From Pohlia nutans (lineage: Eukaryota > Streptophyta > Bryopsida > Bryales > Mniaceae): a stretch of DNA of 64,000 nt. Position 1 is the first letter of the stretch. Every line of letters starts with the position of its first letter. Of this stretch, positions 34,650 to 45,498 are shown piece by piece. Both the position numbers and the translations under genes were made by a program. The notes under the pieces were generated by a model. It was not told where the DNA came from. It saw only the letters and a list, made by a program, of their open reading frames with translations, and searched no databases. The stretch is from contig CM040090.1 of NCBI GenBank assembly GCA_022496805.1, positions 10,968,001 to 11,032,000 on the forward strand, written 5' to 3'.

Positions 34650-35458
34650 CCCCTAAGGGTCCCTAGTTCTTTTGAGCTTAAAATCATCATCGCTTTTGAT
34701 GTGTTATAGCTCTAATGTAAATGAGGTAAAGAAATCTCAACCGTACAATCTTGTAACAAGCCTGTTGTAGATCATGTGGATCAATTTTGGGGTCATTTGG
34801 CCATATAGATTGCAAGATCATAGTGTTTCAGTGCTAAAAAAGGATAATGAAATTTTCCTAGCAACACAATGAGAGGTGAAATTCGTTCTCAAAATAACTC
34901 AAATGAAAAAAAAATCAACTACAAAGTAGTTCAAAATCATCAATATTAAACATTGGTACCAAAAAAGCCTCATAAAAAAATTTAATGTGCCATAAAATGG
35001 CCTTGCAATGTCAAAAAGTAGCCCAAAAAGTGACCCATTTGACCCAAAAAGAAAAAAAGTGTTCAAACTAGACCCGTGCACTAAAATGACTCCCAAACAT
35101 TCACAACAACATGGATTGCTTTGAATTTTTTTCCATGATAACTAGACCTCATGGGGAATTCAACCCAACAAGTTTTTATTGAAAACGGACTTGGGGTGAA
35201 GGAGATACAAGCCCCCGAAGTTACTGCCATCAAAATTCACAGAAACTGTCAAAAAAAAAGATACCTACTTTCAAATGATCACCAAAAATTCAATTCAACT
35301 CGGATTGATCTGAAATTTTTATCACACATTCCATACATCATGCGGGGAGGTTTCTCCAAATTTTAGCAAAATCAGACATGTTTAGCAAAAGTTATAGCTC
35401 TTTGAAGTTGATTGTCCCTCAAAAACGTCCAAAATATGGACGCCAGGACGCTTAGGGG
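34650..35458 (+). mobile_element. TTAA-type MITE family D, copy 1
   Basis: The right end GGACGCTTAGGGG precedes TTAA at 35459-35462. The left end CCCCTAAGGGTCCCTAG follows TTTA, one base off TTAA. The interior matches 35795-36562 in the same orientation: CATATAGATTGCAAGATCAT, then TGACCCATTTGACCC, AAACGTCCAAAATATGGA. It shares CAACCGTACAATCTTGTAA and a CAACTCGGATTGAT block with families E and B. It is 809 bp with no gene. Confidence 0.8.
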
Positions 35459-35462
35459 TTAA

Positions 35463-35790
35463 AGGATCTGTTGGGGGAAGTGTTGCCTCCTGGGTCACCG
35501 GGACCCGGGAGGTACGTGCTACCCTTGATGCCTTCTTTCGAAGGTAGATCCTATGGTCCCCCAACTCCATTTTTTATTGTCTTTGCCCCTGGGGAGAGAC
35601 TACAAAAACGCTTCGTTTTCAAGGAGTTCCATGGTTGAACAGTACAAAGAAGGTGTAAAACTAAATTTAGGGTAAGTACTAAGGCAGAGACTACGCGACT
35701 AGCCGCTTGTTCAATTCCATCTCATTTCAAGTTTGCACTAGATTATGCACTAAATAATAGGTGAAATTGTATGGAATTCAAGGTGCATTA
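35463..35790. other. Spacer between two family D elements
   Basis: A locally GC-richer block with GTCACCGGGACCCGGGAGG at about 35495 and otherwise nothing recognisable. The frame at 35382-35570 runs out of the D element and is not a gene. Confidence 0.4.
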
Positions 35791-35794
35791 TTGA

Positions 35795-36562
35795 CCCTTA
35801 AACGTCTATGCTACATTTACCTTGGTCATTATAATCTTGTAATATACATGTAAATTATAATCTTGTACTATACATGTTGTAGATGATGTGAATCAAATTT
35901 GGAGTCATTTGGCCATATAGATTGCAAGATCATAGTGTTTTAGTGTTAAAAAAGGATGCTAAAATTTTCATGGCAACACATTTAGAGCTGAAATTGGTTT
36001 TCAAAATGACTCAAACGAAAAACTTTGAACTGTAAAGTAGTTCAAAATCATCATAAAAACACATTGGTACCAAAAAGAATTATGAAATTTTTTAATGTGC
36101 GCTAAAATGGTCTTGCAATGTAAAAAAAAAGCCCAAAAAACCGTGACCCATTTGACCCAAAAAGCAAAAAGTGTCCAAAATAGAATTGTAAACTATAACG
36201 ACTTCCAAACATTCAAAAAAAATGGATTGACATGAACCTTTTACCATGATAACTAGACTTTAAGGGAAATCCAATCCAACAATTTATCAATGAAAACGAA
36301 TATGGGATGAAGGATATACAAGCTCCCAAAGTTGCAGCCATCAAAATGCACAAAAAAACTTTTCAAAAACAAGTCTCTTACTTTCCAATGATTGTCAAAA
36401 ATTCAAGTGATATGAAATTTTTACCACTAAAATTGAATATTATGCAATTGATTTTTCCAAAATTTCATTGAAATCAAACATTTTTTGCAAAAGTTACAGC
36501 TTTTAGAAGGTGAAGTACCCCCAGAAAAACGTCCAAAATATGGAGGTCGGGATGGTTAGGGG
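35795..36562 (+). mobile_element. TTAA-type MITE family D, copy 2
   Basis: The left end CCCTTAAACGTCTATG follows TTGA (a mutated TTAA); the right end GGGATGGTTAGGGG precedes TTAA at 36563-36566. It is colinear with copy 1 over most of its length and 768 bp long. The two stand in direct orientation only 336 bp apart. Confidence 0.8.
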
Positions 36563-36566
36563 TTAA

Positions 36567-36908
36567 TAGTGTACTCCATGAAGACTAGGATGGTGATTTC
36601 ACGGTATGGCAACCAAAATATGTAGTTACGAGTTGCAAGTTTTGGAGTTATTGAATTCTAGAATTTATTTTTAAATTATATTTATATAAGTGGCTTAAGA
36701 TTTTGCAAAAAATGTCAACAAACTTTATATAAATTATTTCAAAATTTTATTAATTGCATTTTGATTCAAATGTGTAATAAAAGATGTTATGCTATACAAA
36801 ATGTATAAAGTATTCAAAATAATATATAATATTATATAAAATATTATAAACTAACATATCATATGTTGAAGATATACTTAGATATTTTAAAGTAATTATT
36901 ATATAGAC
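36567..36908. other. AT-rich spacer
   Basis: Very AT-rich (ATATAATATTATATAAAATA). No features seen. Confidence 0.4.
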
Positions 36909-36912
36909 TTAA

Positions 36913-37478
36913 CCCCTAAACGTTCTCACCCTTTTCAGATTTGGTAGTTTTCCAATGATGTATTATAAAATGCAACTAAGAGGGATATTATCAACTTGAT
37001 GAATGAATAAAAGTTGTGCATTATGCAATTTAGATTCTATCCATACGGTTAGATTTGCAATTGTTATCACTAATATTTTTGTATTCAATTTCAAACTTAA
37101 AAATTAACACTCTCTTGTAATATAATTACGAATAAGATATTGACAATCTAATAATGAAATTTGTTGTGATGGGTTGAAATGTAATACTCTAATTGTAGTG
37201 ATTTTTAGAGATTTTTTGGATGCTTAATTTTAGTAGTTGACTTTTCAAGAGCACTTTCAGACTAAAATCTTCAAAATTTTGGGTGGAACACTACAACATG
37301 AAATGAAGCATAAAAATTTCACAAATCATCTCCTTTCTAATCGGATCACACATACACGGATCTAACTTCCCATTAAAGTTTCAATAAAAAATCCACACTA
37401 CAAAAAGTGCGTGATGGATGAGAAAACGGACTTCAAATCCGTACATCATGCAAAATATGCATGGTTGGGCGGTTAGGG
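36913..37478 (+). mobile_element. TTAA-type MITE family A, copy 4
   Basis: TTAA at 36909-36912 and 37479-37482. The termini are CCCCTAAACGTTCTCACCC and GGGCGGTTAGGG. It is 566 bp, the most complete family A copy, and the reverse complement of 1-539. The interior includes CATACGGTTAGATTTGC, the family's ACCGTA block. Confidence 0.85.
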
Positions 37479-37520
37479 TTAATGATGAAGTAGTGGCAAA
37501 TGCTTACATAGTTACTATCC

Positions 37521-37790
37521 CAGGAGATGCACTATATTAAATATGTATAAGTATACGAGAACGCACAAAAAGGATATTAATTTGAACATTAATGTATGAC
37601 GTATTCATACAATAAACATATTTAGAGTTAAAAATATTCACACATATTTACATTAAATATATATATTTAAGATGGAATAGATATACATACAAAAGATTTT
37701 AAACATATAACTCCTTGTATACAGGGGGGTTTTGAGGGGGTCATGAATGCACATGATTCTCAAACATAATGTAGAGTGCACGCCCCCGCG
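37521..37790 (-). mobile_element. MULE-like MITE G, copy 3
   Basis: It follows 41598-41866 and 50321-50587 throughout: GTATACAGGGGGGTTTTGAG, GGGTCATGAATGCACATGAT, CATAATGTAGAGTGCACGCC. The left end is eroded (CAGGAGATGCACTATATT in place of the G run). A TACTAT word on both sides may be the remains of a target duplication. Confidence 0.7.
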
Positions 37791-38630
37791 CATACTATGC
37801 ACTTTTCTTTTTGCCAAAATGAATGGCTTAGTTTGAAACACTCAGAACAGAGGGAATATGATATGTATTTCCACGACTATTTAAGTGAAATCAACAATAA
37901 CTAAATTGAACTTAAAGATTATCCAAGATGGTCACCAATCAAGATTTTCTATTTCTTCAAGGTAAATTATCAAAATATGCTTTTACTTTTCAATGATTAA
38001 TTTTCAATCTAAATTCACCAATCCAAATTTGAAATTAATGATTTTGTCTTCAATGTTTTTGATATGATCATTCATGCTAGAATTACAGAATTTGAAGCTT
38101 AATGACATGTGATAGACTTGAATTTTAGATTGATAGTAAATAATTGCCCTAAAAATATGTAATTATTAAAAAAATTAGCCAAAAATCCAAAAAGATAGTC
38201 TTGACATATATAAGATCAAGGTTAAGAAATGAATTAGTGTTGCACTTCTCTCTATACAACCAATGACATGGGAAAAACAATTCTCTTAAATTTGCATAAA
38301 AAATTGAAAATTTGAAAATTAGGTTTTTTGCAATTCAAAAATGAAATTGGTCAGAAATGATAGGGAATAAAGACAATGAAGTATTAATCACAAAATCGTT
38401 GTGCGGGTCATGAGGGGGTTAAAGGATTTAAAAAATTATTGCGAAAGTTCCCAAAGAATTCGTTGTCAAAAATTTAAATAACCATTAGAGAACAAATACA
38501 GGGTGACATTTATTCATAGTTGATTATTTTATTTTATTTTATTTTATTTGACTTCTCCAAGCGAAGATTATTGCGAAGGTTATTGCAAAGGCTATTAGAA
38601 AGGTTATGTGAAAGGGTATATGAAAGGTTC
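37791..38630. other. Non-coding stretch with a lone TTAA-type end
   Basis: A GAGGGGG end before TTAA at 38419-38422 is the only element-like mark; no left partner was found. Short AAGGTTATT-type repeats begin at about 38570 and continue on the other side of element M. Confidence 0.4.
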
Positions 38631-38945
38631 ATTAGGAGAAATCTGTAGTCACAAAGGGGCCTTGGCTGTTGGCACGTGTTGAAAAATTTAGGCGAAACCG
38701 TGCACTTTACAAGAGGTCACCAATGGTGCCACCGTGGTTGCCAGCAGCGCAGTTCCGTAGGTCGCGCCAATCGACGCTGCCAACACTGCCAGCACTGCCA
38801 ACACTACCAGCACTGCGGCTTCCGACGCTGTCAGCGGGCAGCGACTGCACCAATGGATTTACATAGAAAATGGTGCTTGGGCAGCCGGTTCACCTAACAC
38901 GGGCAAGCTTAGAGGGCCCCTTTGGGACCCCATTTTTCTCCTAAT
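38631..38945 (+). mobile_element. GC-rich element M, copy 2
   Basis: ATTAGGAGAAA at the left and TTTCTCCTAAT at the right; 315 bp, inverted relative to 29891-30196. It splits a run of AAAGGTTATT-like repeats. The 65-codon frame at 38669-38866 starts MARVEKFRRNRALY and matches the minus-strand frame of copy 1 at most positions. It has one more ALPTLP unit, in phase, so the frame stays open. Confidence 0.72.
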
Positions 38946-40028
38946 GATTTGAATGGATATATGAAAGGTTATTTAATGTTCATTATGAAGGTCATTTTAA
39001 AGGTTATTAGAAATACCATTTGTTATTCTGTTGAGGATCCTAGGTCGGTAGTAGTTTAGAAAAATGGTATTGACAATTATAGGTTCCACTTGTGACTTTT
39101 CAACAATTGTAAGGTTTTTTATAATGTAACCTTTTTATGATGTAACTTAATCTTTCACATCTTTGAATAGTCTTCCCATAATTTGTTTCATTTCGCCCTT
39201 AAAAACCATTACGTGAAGTAACCTAACCTTTCACATCTTATTCAATTCCACAGCCTTTCATTTCGTCATTGGTAGTATGGAAAGAAGTGGAGCCGTAGTG
39301 TTTATATCTAGGTTACCACCATCACAAATTTAAGACTCCACAAATTTTTAATGATTTCCGTGTGACATCCGATATTTCATGGGTTCTTACATTTTTGGCG
39401 AGGATTGTGCAGAGGTTTCACGCTAATTTTTCACAGATTCTGCATTGTGTAAGATAATGTAGAAGCACAGATGAATGTAGAAGTTGTGTAGATTTAGTGT
39501 AGAATTAACACAAATCCCTTGCTTCCAAAAAACCCATAAAATATTTGTTTGATCCTTGCAAAAAATGTACAAACCCATAAAATCTATTCCAATAAAACAC
39601 AGTCAATGGAATTTATATATAATTCCTTCAAAAAATCAGAAGAATAAAAACTCACCAATAAAAACTTGTGAATTTTAAGATTTTTCTCCATAAAAATCAT
39701 TTGAATTTAGATCCAAATTTAGCTTGTGCATTCTTCAACTAAAATTTTCCATCTCCTTTATGTAGATTATTTAAAAAAAAGTGGTTTTACTTTCAAATGC
39801 TTATCTTGTTATTTTCTTCTAAATTTGGATGATAGGATCAAACAAAAAATCATTCTTTTTTATTTACAAAATAAAAGTATGGATTTGATACATGTTCCAC
39901 TTCAAAAGAAATAAAAATGAAATCTTGTGTGTGCATATATGGATGTTCCTAACAACCATTCTAAATGATTAGAACTAAACTTATAAGAACTCTTCTTTCA
40001 ACCATAGAGGAGAGTATATTTGGAAGAA
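38946..40028. other. Non-coding stretch with diverged L element
   Basis: At about 39330-39420, GATTTCCGTGTGACATCCGA and TATTTCATGGGTTC match one arm of element L at 13768-14043. No gene is visible; the frame at 39726-39914 is low complexity. Confidence 0.45.
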
Positions 40029-41541
40029 GGGTGAATGCATGGTTTGGTGTCTCAATAGTGGCAAACGTATACTCCCTAAAAGTCTATATCATATTTTACA
40101 TATAATGTTAAATTTTTTTTGTTTTATTTTTTATAAATTCTGTCATATATAGAACTCAACCACTTTAAAACAAACCTATTAACTTTCATTCATATGTTTT
40201 CTAATAAAATTTGTTGTTGTGCAATGGAGATTAACCCCTAAGCTCCTGAGCGACCATTTTCTGGTCGCTGCCCGGAAAAAACGGGCTGCCTGGAACAAAA
40301 AAATCTTTTTTTGAAAAAATAAAAAATATTTTAAAATACTACATCAAGTCTACTTTCCAACCCAATTTGAATTATGGCAATCCGAGTTAAACTCCACCCG
40401 GGAGAATTTTTCAAAGTAGGTCACCTCAACATTGTCTTAGTGTTACAAATTTTGCTATTTGGGGAAAGTAATGATGATTCCTCCATCATTTCTCTTGCTT
40501 TTTTGAAGTTTACGATAGATAGCCCAACTTTAACCAATCGTACTAAATTTTGAACTCTAAAATTGAAAATTATAATTTATACAAATTTTCGAAGGTTAAT
40601 GCTTTTAAATTCATTAAAAAATGATCTAAAGATTATTTTGGAAGTTTGACCGTATGGATAATTTGTAAAGATGATATTCTACATTTTGTCTATTGAACCA
40701 ACCTTCATCAAACATATGGAAGGCACATATTATAACACATCTATGTTTTGTCCAATACCCCTCGGGCTTTTAGGGGTTAAGCATCCATTTTTTTTCACCA
40801 AAAAAAAAAAAACCTGAAACCAAAGCCAGGTATGGTAACTTGATTACATAAGGAACCCTGAGTCAGATGCCCATAGGAAAAAAAAAAAAAACATACTTTC
40901 TACAATCCCTTACATTGTAAAGAAACAATTATTTAATTTATTTTTCATCCTTATCTTTATCTTTTATTTTATAACATAACTGATAATTTCACTTGAATAT
41001 AACTAAATATATAAATAAATTACATAAAAATTAAGTCTATACAAGTGCAAGCCCACCTAAATCTTAAATATCTTAACATGCTAAAAAACATGTTGTGCCA
41101 AAAAAATCTATTCCCGTGCTTTAATGTACATTCAAAAACAACACCTAGTTTTTACCACAAAAAAGTCCACAAATACATGATAGATTATGTGCTAGCCTAT
41201 AAAAGTGTATTTTTGAGTTTTTCATGATTTAGCACATTAAATAACGACTCACTAACAAACATTTTCAACAAACTTTATTTAAAAAAGGTCCACACTTGAA
41301 ATGTTGACAACTTGTGACAGTCACTATTCTATAACTAAAAAGTCCATAATTTCTTTATGATGATGTCATTTCCCCAAAAAAGTTTATTTTTATGGACAAA
41401 TATCAAGGCCAGAATGTGTATACAAATTCTCATGCCAAAATTCTTCATATATACCTTTTTTTATAAATGTTTTATTGAAGACACCGTAGTGAATAATCCT
41501 CTGTGACATCAAAAGTGAGACACCAAACCATGCATTCACCC
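40029..41541. mobile_element. Inverted-repeat element N with nested B copy
   Basis: A perfect 26-bp inverted repeat starts GGGTGAATGCATGGTTTGGT at the left and ends ACCAAACCATGCATTCACCC at the right, 1.5 kb apart. AGAA lies outside both ends. Family B copy 4 lies inside, and at about 40800-40890 there is a poly-A/T-flanked retroposon-tail-like segment. No transposase is recognisable. The superfamily is uncertain. Confidence 0.6.
40235..40776 (+). mobile_element. TTAA-type MITE family B, copy 4 (nested)
   Basis: TTAA at 40231-40234 and 40777-40780; 542 bp. The left end CCCCTAAGCTCCTG is followed by the palindrome AGCGACCA-TTTTC-TGGTCGCT and then an ACGGGCTGCC block. The right end is CTTTTAGGGG. 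It is diverged from copy 3 but colinear and in the same orientation. Confidence 0.87.
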
Positions 41542-41597
41542 AGAAGTTGTCTATCTTCACCTTCAAACTCTATTAATATATATTCCACATTTATATC

Positions 41598-41866
41598 TCG
41601 GGGGGTGCACTCTACATTATGTTTGAAAATCACGTGCGTTCATGACCCCTTCTAAAAACCCCTTGTATACGAGAGGCTATATGTCTAAAATACCTTTGTA
41701 TACATATGTATTCCGTTTTAAATATATGTTTAGTGTAAGTATACGTGAATATTTTCAGTTCTAAATGTGTTTATTGTATGTATACGTAATACGATAGTAT
41801 TCAAATTAATACCCCTTCCGTGCACTCACGTATACTCGTATATGTTTAGTACAGTGCACCCCCCAG
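41598..41866 (+). mobile_element. MULE-like MITE G, copy 1
   Basis: Ends GGGGGGTGCACT and AGTGCACCCCCC, 269 bp. The 9-bp word ATTTATATC is directly repeated outside both ends (41589-41597 and 41867-41875), a target duplication of the length made by Mutator-like elements. The interior carries repeated GTATACG-type words and is non-coding. Confidence 0.82.
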
Positions 41867-41875
41867 ATTTATATC

Positions 41876-43509
41876 CATTGATGTATATTCTTGTAGGATT
41901 TCATGAATATCAATAGTTGTCACTTATTGACTTTTGATTTGAAAATTTGACTCATTGCCAAGGTTTTTATCTTTACATAATATGAAGACATTAAACCTTC
42001 TATCAATAAGATCTATTTAATTCTTCCTATGTTTTATCTAAAACATGTGTTCAAAAATTGTCACCTACCCTTCTAATCATGACACAAGTCTAGAGGCCTA
42101 TGCATGAGTCATGTATATATGTACCTTCTTATAGTTTCAAAAATCATCGTCCCTTTCAAGTATGATTCATGCTCATAAATAAATCTTCACTGTCCCTTCC
42201 AATAAAAGTATACCATTCTACAAACTATCATTTGCTTCACCGCAACATGGGTATACTATCAGTAGTTGTTACAATTCTACCCAAGTTAACATTAATACAA
42301 TTATATATTCATTGTCCTTTTCAACAAAAGTAAAATGAATTAACAAGCTCTCATCGTCTATTCCATCATATAATACTTTAAAAATGAGTAAACACAACAT
42401 TTTAAAGTGAACACAACATTTTAAAGTGAACTCAACGATTAGATTATAAGTTCAAAATATAAAAGAATCCTCATATCATTTAATTTGGTAATAAGTAGAT
42501 TTTATTGGTTTTGAATGGGCAATTTGAATATTTTCATACATTCAAAAATTAACCCTAACTTCAGTAGCTAAAAGTGCTAGAATTTAGAAATCTGACAACT
42601 TTTCTTATGAAATATTACGTAAATGAACATATACTGTAACATATATAACTGGCCTTGATTAGAAGCTTGTGAACTTTAAGGAAACTAGTTCTCCTTTTTA
42701 TTTGCACAAGTAGTTTACAAAAGCAAATAATATCCATTGTCCCTCCATGTGACATCTTTTAGTTGAGACTGATAAGATTTCCAAGTTGGTTTAACCCATG
42801 CAGGGTTGGACATGAAGTGCACTAATAGATTTTATTTTCTTTTCTCCCTTTTTTGTTAACTTTTGAACATGTTATCTTTAACAACATATTTCTACTGTAA
42901 TATCAAGTCTTCTTTAATTTGGGTCATGTTCGACTACTCAACAAGAGTTGAAGACACAGGAAAAACCTTGTTCATCAAACAAGCATATTTTAGGAATACT
43001 TTTAAAATATTCTAATATGTTCTAGGATATTCTTGGATGTTAGGAAATACTCCATCTTATTTTATTATTCATGACATTTAAATCTAATACAATACTCAAC
43101 ATCTACGGTCCAATATAACAAACATTGGAGGAAAAATGTCGGAGAAGACAACAATGATCTTAATGTCAATTCTGTAGAATATTGCACTTTTTGTGTTCAC
43201 TTTAGGGTGTTTTCACGGTAGGGCGTCCAAAATGTGTAGTTTGAGATTGCATAACATACAAAATGTGATGGTAAAACTGTCAATGTCTCTTTCATACTGC
43301 AACACATGGAAACCAACTTATCAATTGTATAAAGCATATCGTAAAAGACTAAAGGTGTAGGTTGCTTGTAGGTTAGGTTGGGACGTTGAGTCAAGTAAAA
43401 TTCCTAAAAGTACAAGTGGAAAATATATTTTTAGAGGATTAATTAAATATTCATAAGCTTATGTATCCAATAATGTATTACAGTAGCTAACAAGTTCATG
43501 AATAAATAG
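41876..43509. other. Non-coding stretch with an F-box-flank fragment
   Basis: No gene. At 43270-43390 the text ACACATGGAAACCAACTTAT then CAATTGTATAAAGCAT and TTGGGACGTTGAGTC matches the 5' flank of the F-box copies at about 47700-47940. It is probably a relic of a further duplicated unit whose gene is lost. Confidence 0.5.
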
Positions 43510-44540
43510 GCAAGCATTATTAGTCTTAACCTACTCCTCTATAACCAATCAAAAGATTCCAAGAAGGCAAAACTCACATGCATTAAAAATTTGAAATTAT
43601 GATTGCATGGATGGCAGACCAATGAAATACCTATTTTAGACCACCATGTCGCAAATTTGCACAAGCAAGCAGACAAACATTATTAGTCTTAACCTACCTC
43701 TCTTTCACTAATCAAAACATGCTATGAAGGTGAAACTCACATGCATTGAAATTATGATTGCATGATGGGTTGATGGCAGACCAATGAAATTACTATTTTA
43801 AACCACCATGTCACAAATTTGCACAAACAAGCAGACAGACATTATTAGTCTTAATCTATCCCTCCTTAACCAATCAAAACATGATTGCATGGATGGCAGA
43901 CCAATGAAATACCTACTTTAAACCAACATCTCGCAAATTTGCACAAGCAAGCAGACAAACATTATTAGTCTTAACCTACCCTTTTTTACCAATTAAAACA
44001 TGTCATAAAGGTGAAACTTACATGCATTGAAATTATGATTGCATGGATGGCAGACCAATGAAATACCTACTTTAAACTGAGCTTTAAACCACCATGTTGC
44101 AAATTTGCACAAGCAAAGAGATGAACATTATTAGTCTTAACCTACACCTCTTTCATCAATCAAAAAATGCCATGAAAGCAAAAGTCTCTTGCATGCATTG
44201 AGATCATGATTGCACTGATGGCAAACCAATGAAATTACTACCTCATACTACACAAGGAGATAAATACAAGATTCCCATATGGGAAAGGTTAACAAATTTC
44301 CTACAATTATAACTTTCCCAAATCAAAAATACACTACAATCATCCTATGAAAGTTACTTACAATTGTGGGAATTCTGTCCCACTTCCTATATGAAATCCT
44401 AGTGTGGGAATGTCTATATCTCCCTCTATGCTACGTTGTTGCATATTTGCACAAGCCAACAAACAAACATCATTTGTCTTAATTTCCTCTCTTTAACCAA
44501 TCAAAACCTACAACAAAGGCAAAACTCTCCTCACCATATT
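43510..44540. repeat. Satellite-like tandem array of about 165-bp units
   Basis: The word ATTATTAGTCTTAA recurs at about 43516, 43679, 43841, 43961 and 44127, with CATCATTTGTCTTAA at about 44470. Each unit carries GATGGCAGACCAATGAAAT, AAATTTGCACAAGCAAGCAG and CCAATCAAAAC. Spacings of 163, 162, 120 and 166 bp show full and shortened units; the last is interrupted by unrelated sequence. Confidence 0.85.
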
Positions 44541-45300
44541 TAGATCATGATTTCATGAGCACACTTACGACACTTGACTATCAATATTCTACATACGAGA
44601 CCAAGAAGGGCACATCAAAATCCTTCACGTGACTGATTGAAAAGATGTGTTGTATTGAAAATGTTTCATGAATCACAAAAATAAAGCTGATATATAGAGA
44701 AAAGTTGTAAATGTCAATGTACATATCACATTTGTGCAATTAGATTTATCATATTTCTAGTTATTAATAATATTTTTTAATTAAACTTTCAAGGTTTTGT
44801 TTTGAAATTCAATTAATTAAAAATTTAAAATTTAAAAAATTTGTCTTGAATTTGGAATTACGTGCACTATGAGTTGATAAAATGTTCATTATTATTTTGA
44901 TTCTATTTAGTTTGAAAAATCACTTTTAAGATCTCACTATTTGAACTAAGAATGAAACTTGACATGAACCACATTTGTTATTTAAAAAAATTCACAATAT
45001 CTTGTTTCGAAGATCCATACTATACAAATGGTAGTCAACTAACACAAGAATCTAGAGAATTTTGGATGGATGAAAAACACCACCGTATGTGAATGCATAA
45101 GAAATCATCCAACATCCAAAATATGGACGCTGACGCGTCAAAGTTAGGATTAAAGGGTTGAACAACAAACAGTGATTTAAATGCAATCACACACGTAAGA
45201 CAATCACACAAGAGGACATACAACTCAGTCATGGGTTCCAGGGTACGTAAAAAGCTAATTAAAAGTAGACCTGTTCGAACCTCCAAAGGAATCCTGGCAA
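44541..45300. other. Spacer with a family D end fragment
   Basis: Around 45110-45165, CCAAAATATGGACGCTGACG and a degenerate TTAGGATTAA resemble the right end of family D. Otherwise non-coding; the start of the segmental duplication is near 45.3 kb. Confidence 0.4.
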
Positions 45301-45498
45301 CTACACAAGGATAAAATCCATTGGCTACAGAACATCATGGAGTCCACAGGCCTCGCAACATCTAGCTTTAAGGGGACCTATATGTATTGGAATGTCACAA
45401 CAAGGATCTACTCTTGGCAAAGATATATATGCTTCTGTGCCTCAAACAGAATGGCGAGACTCTCAATTATAGTACTAGTAAGACTAAGTTATTTAAGC

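Noticed and set aside
43510..44540. CRISPR-like array
   Set aside because: Units are long, diverged and without unique spacers, and the window is clearly eukaryotic.
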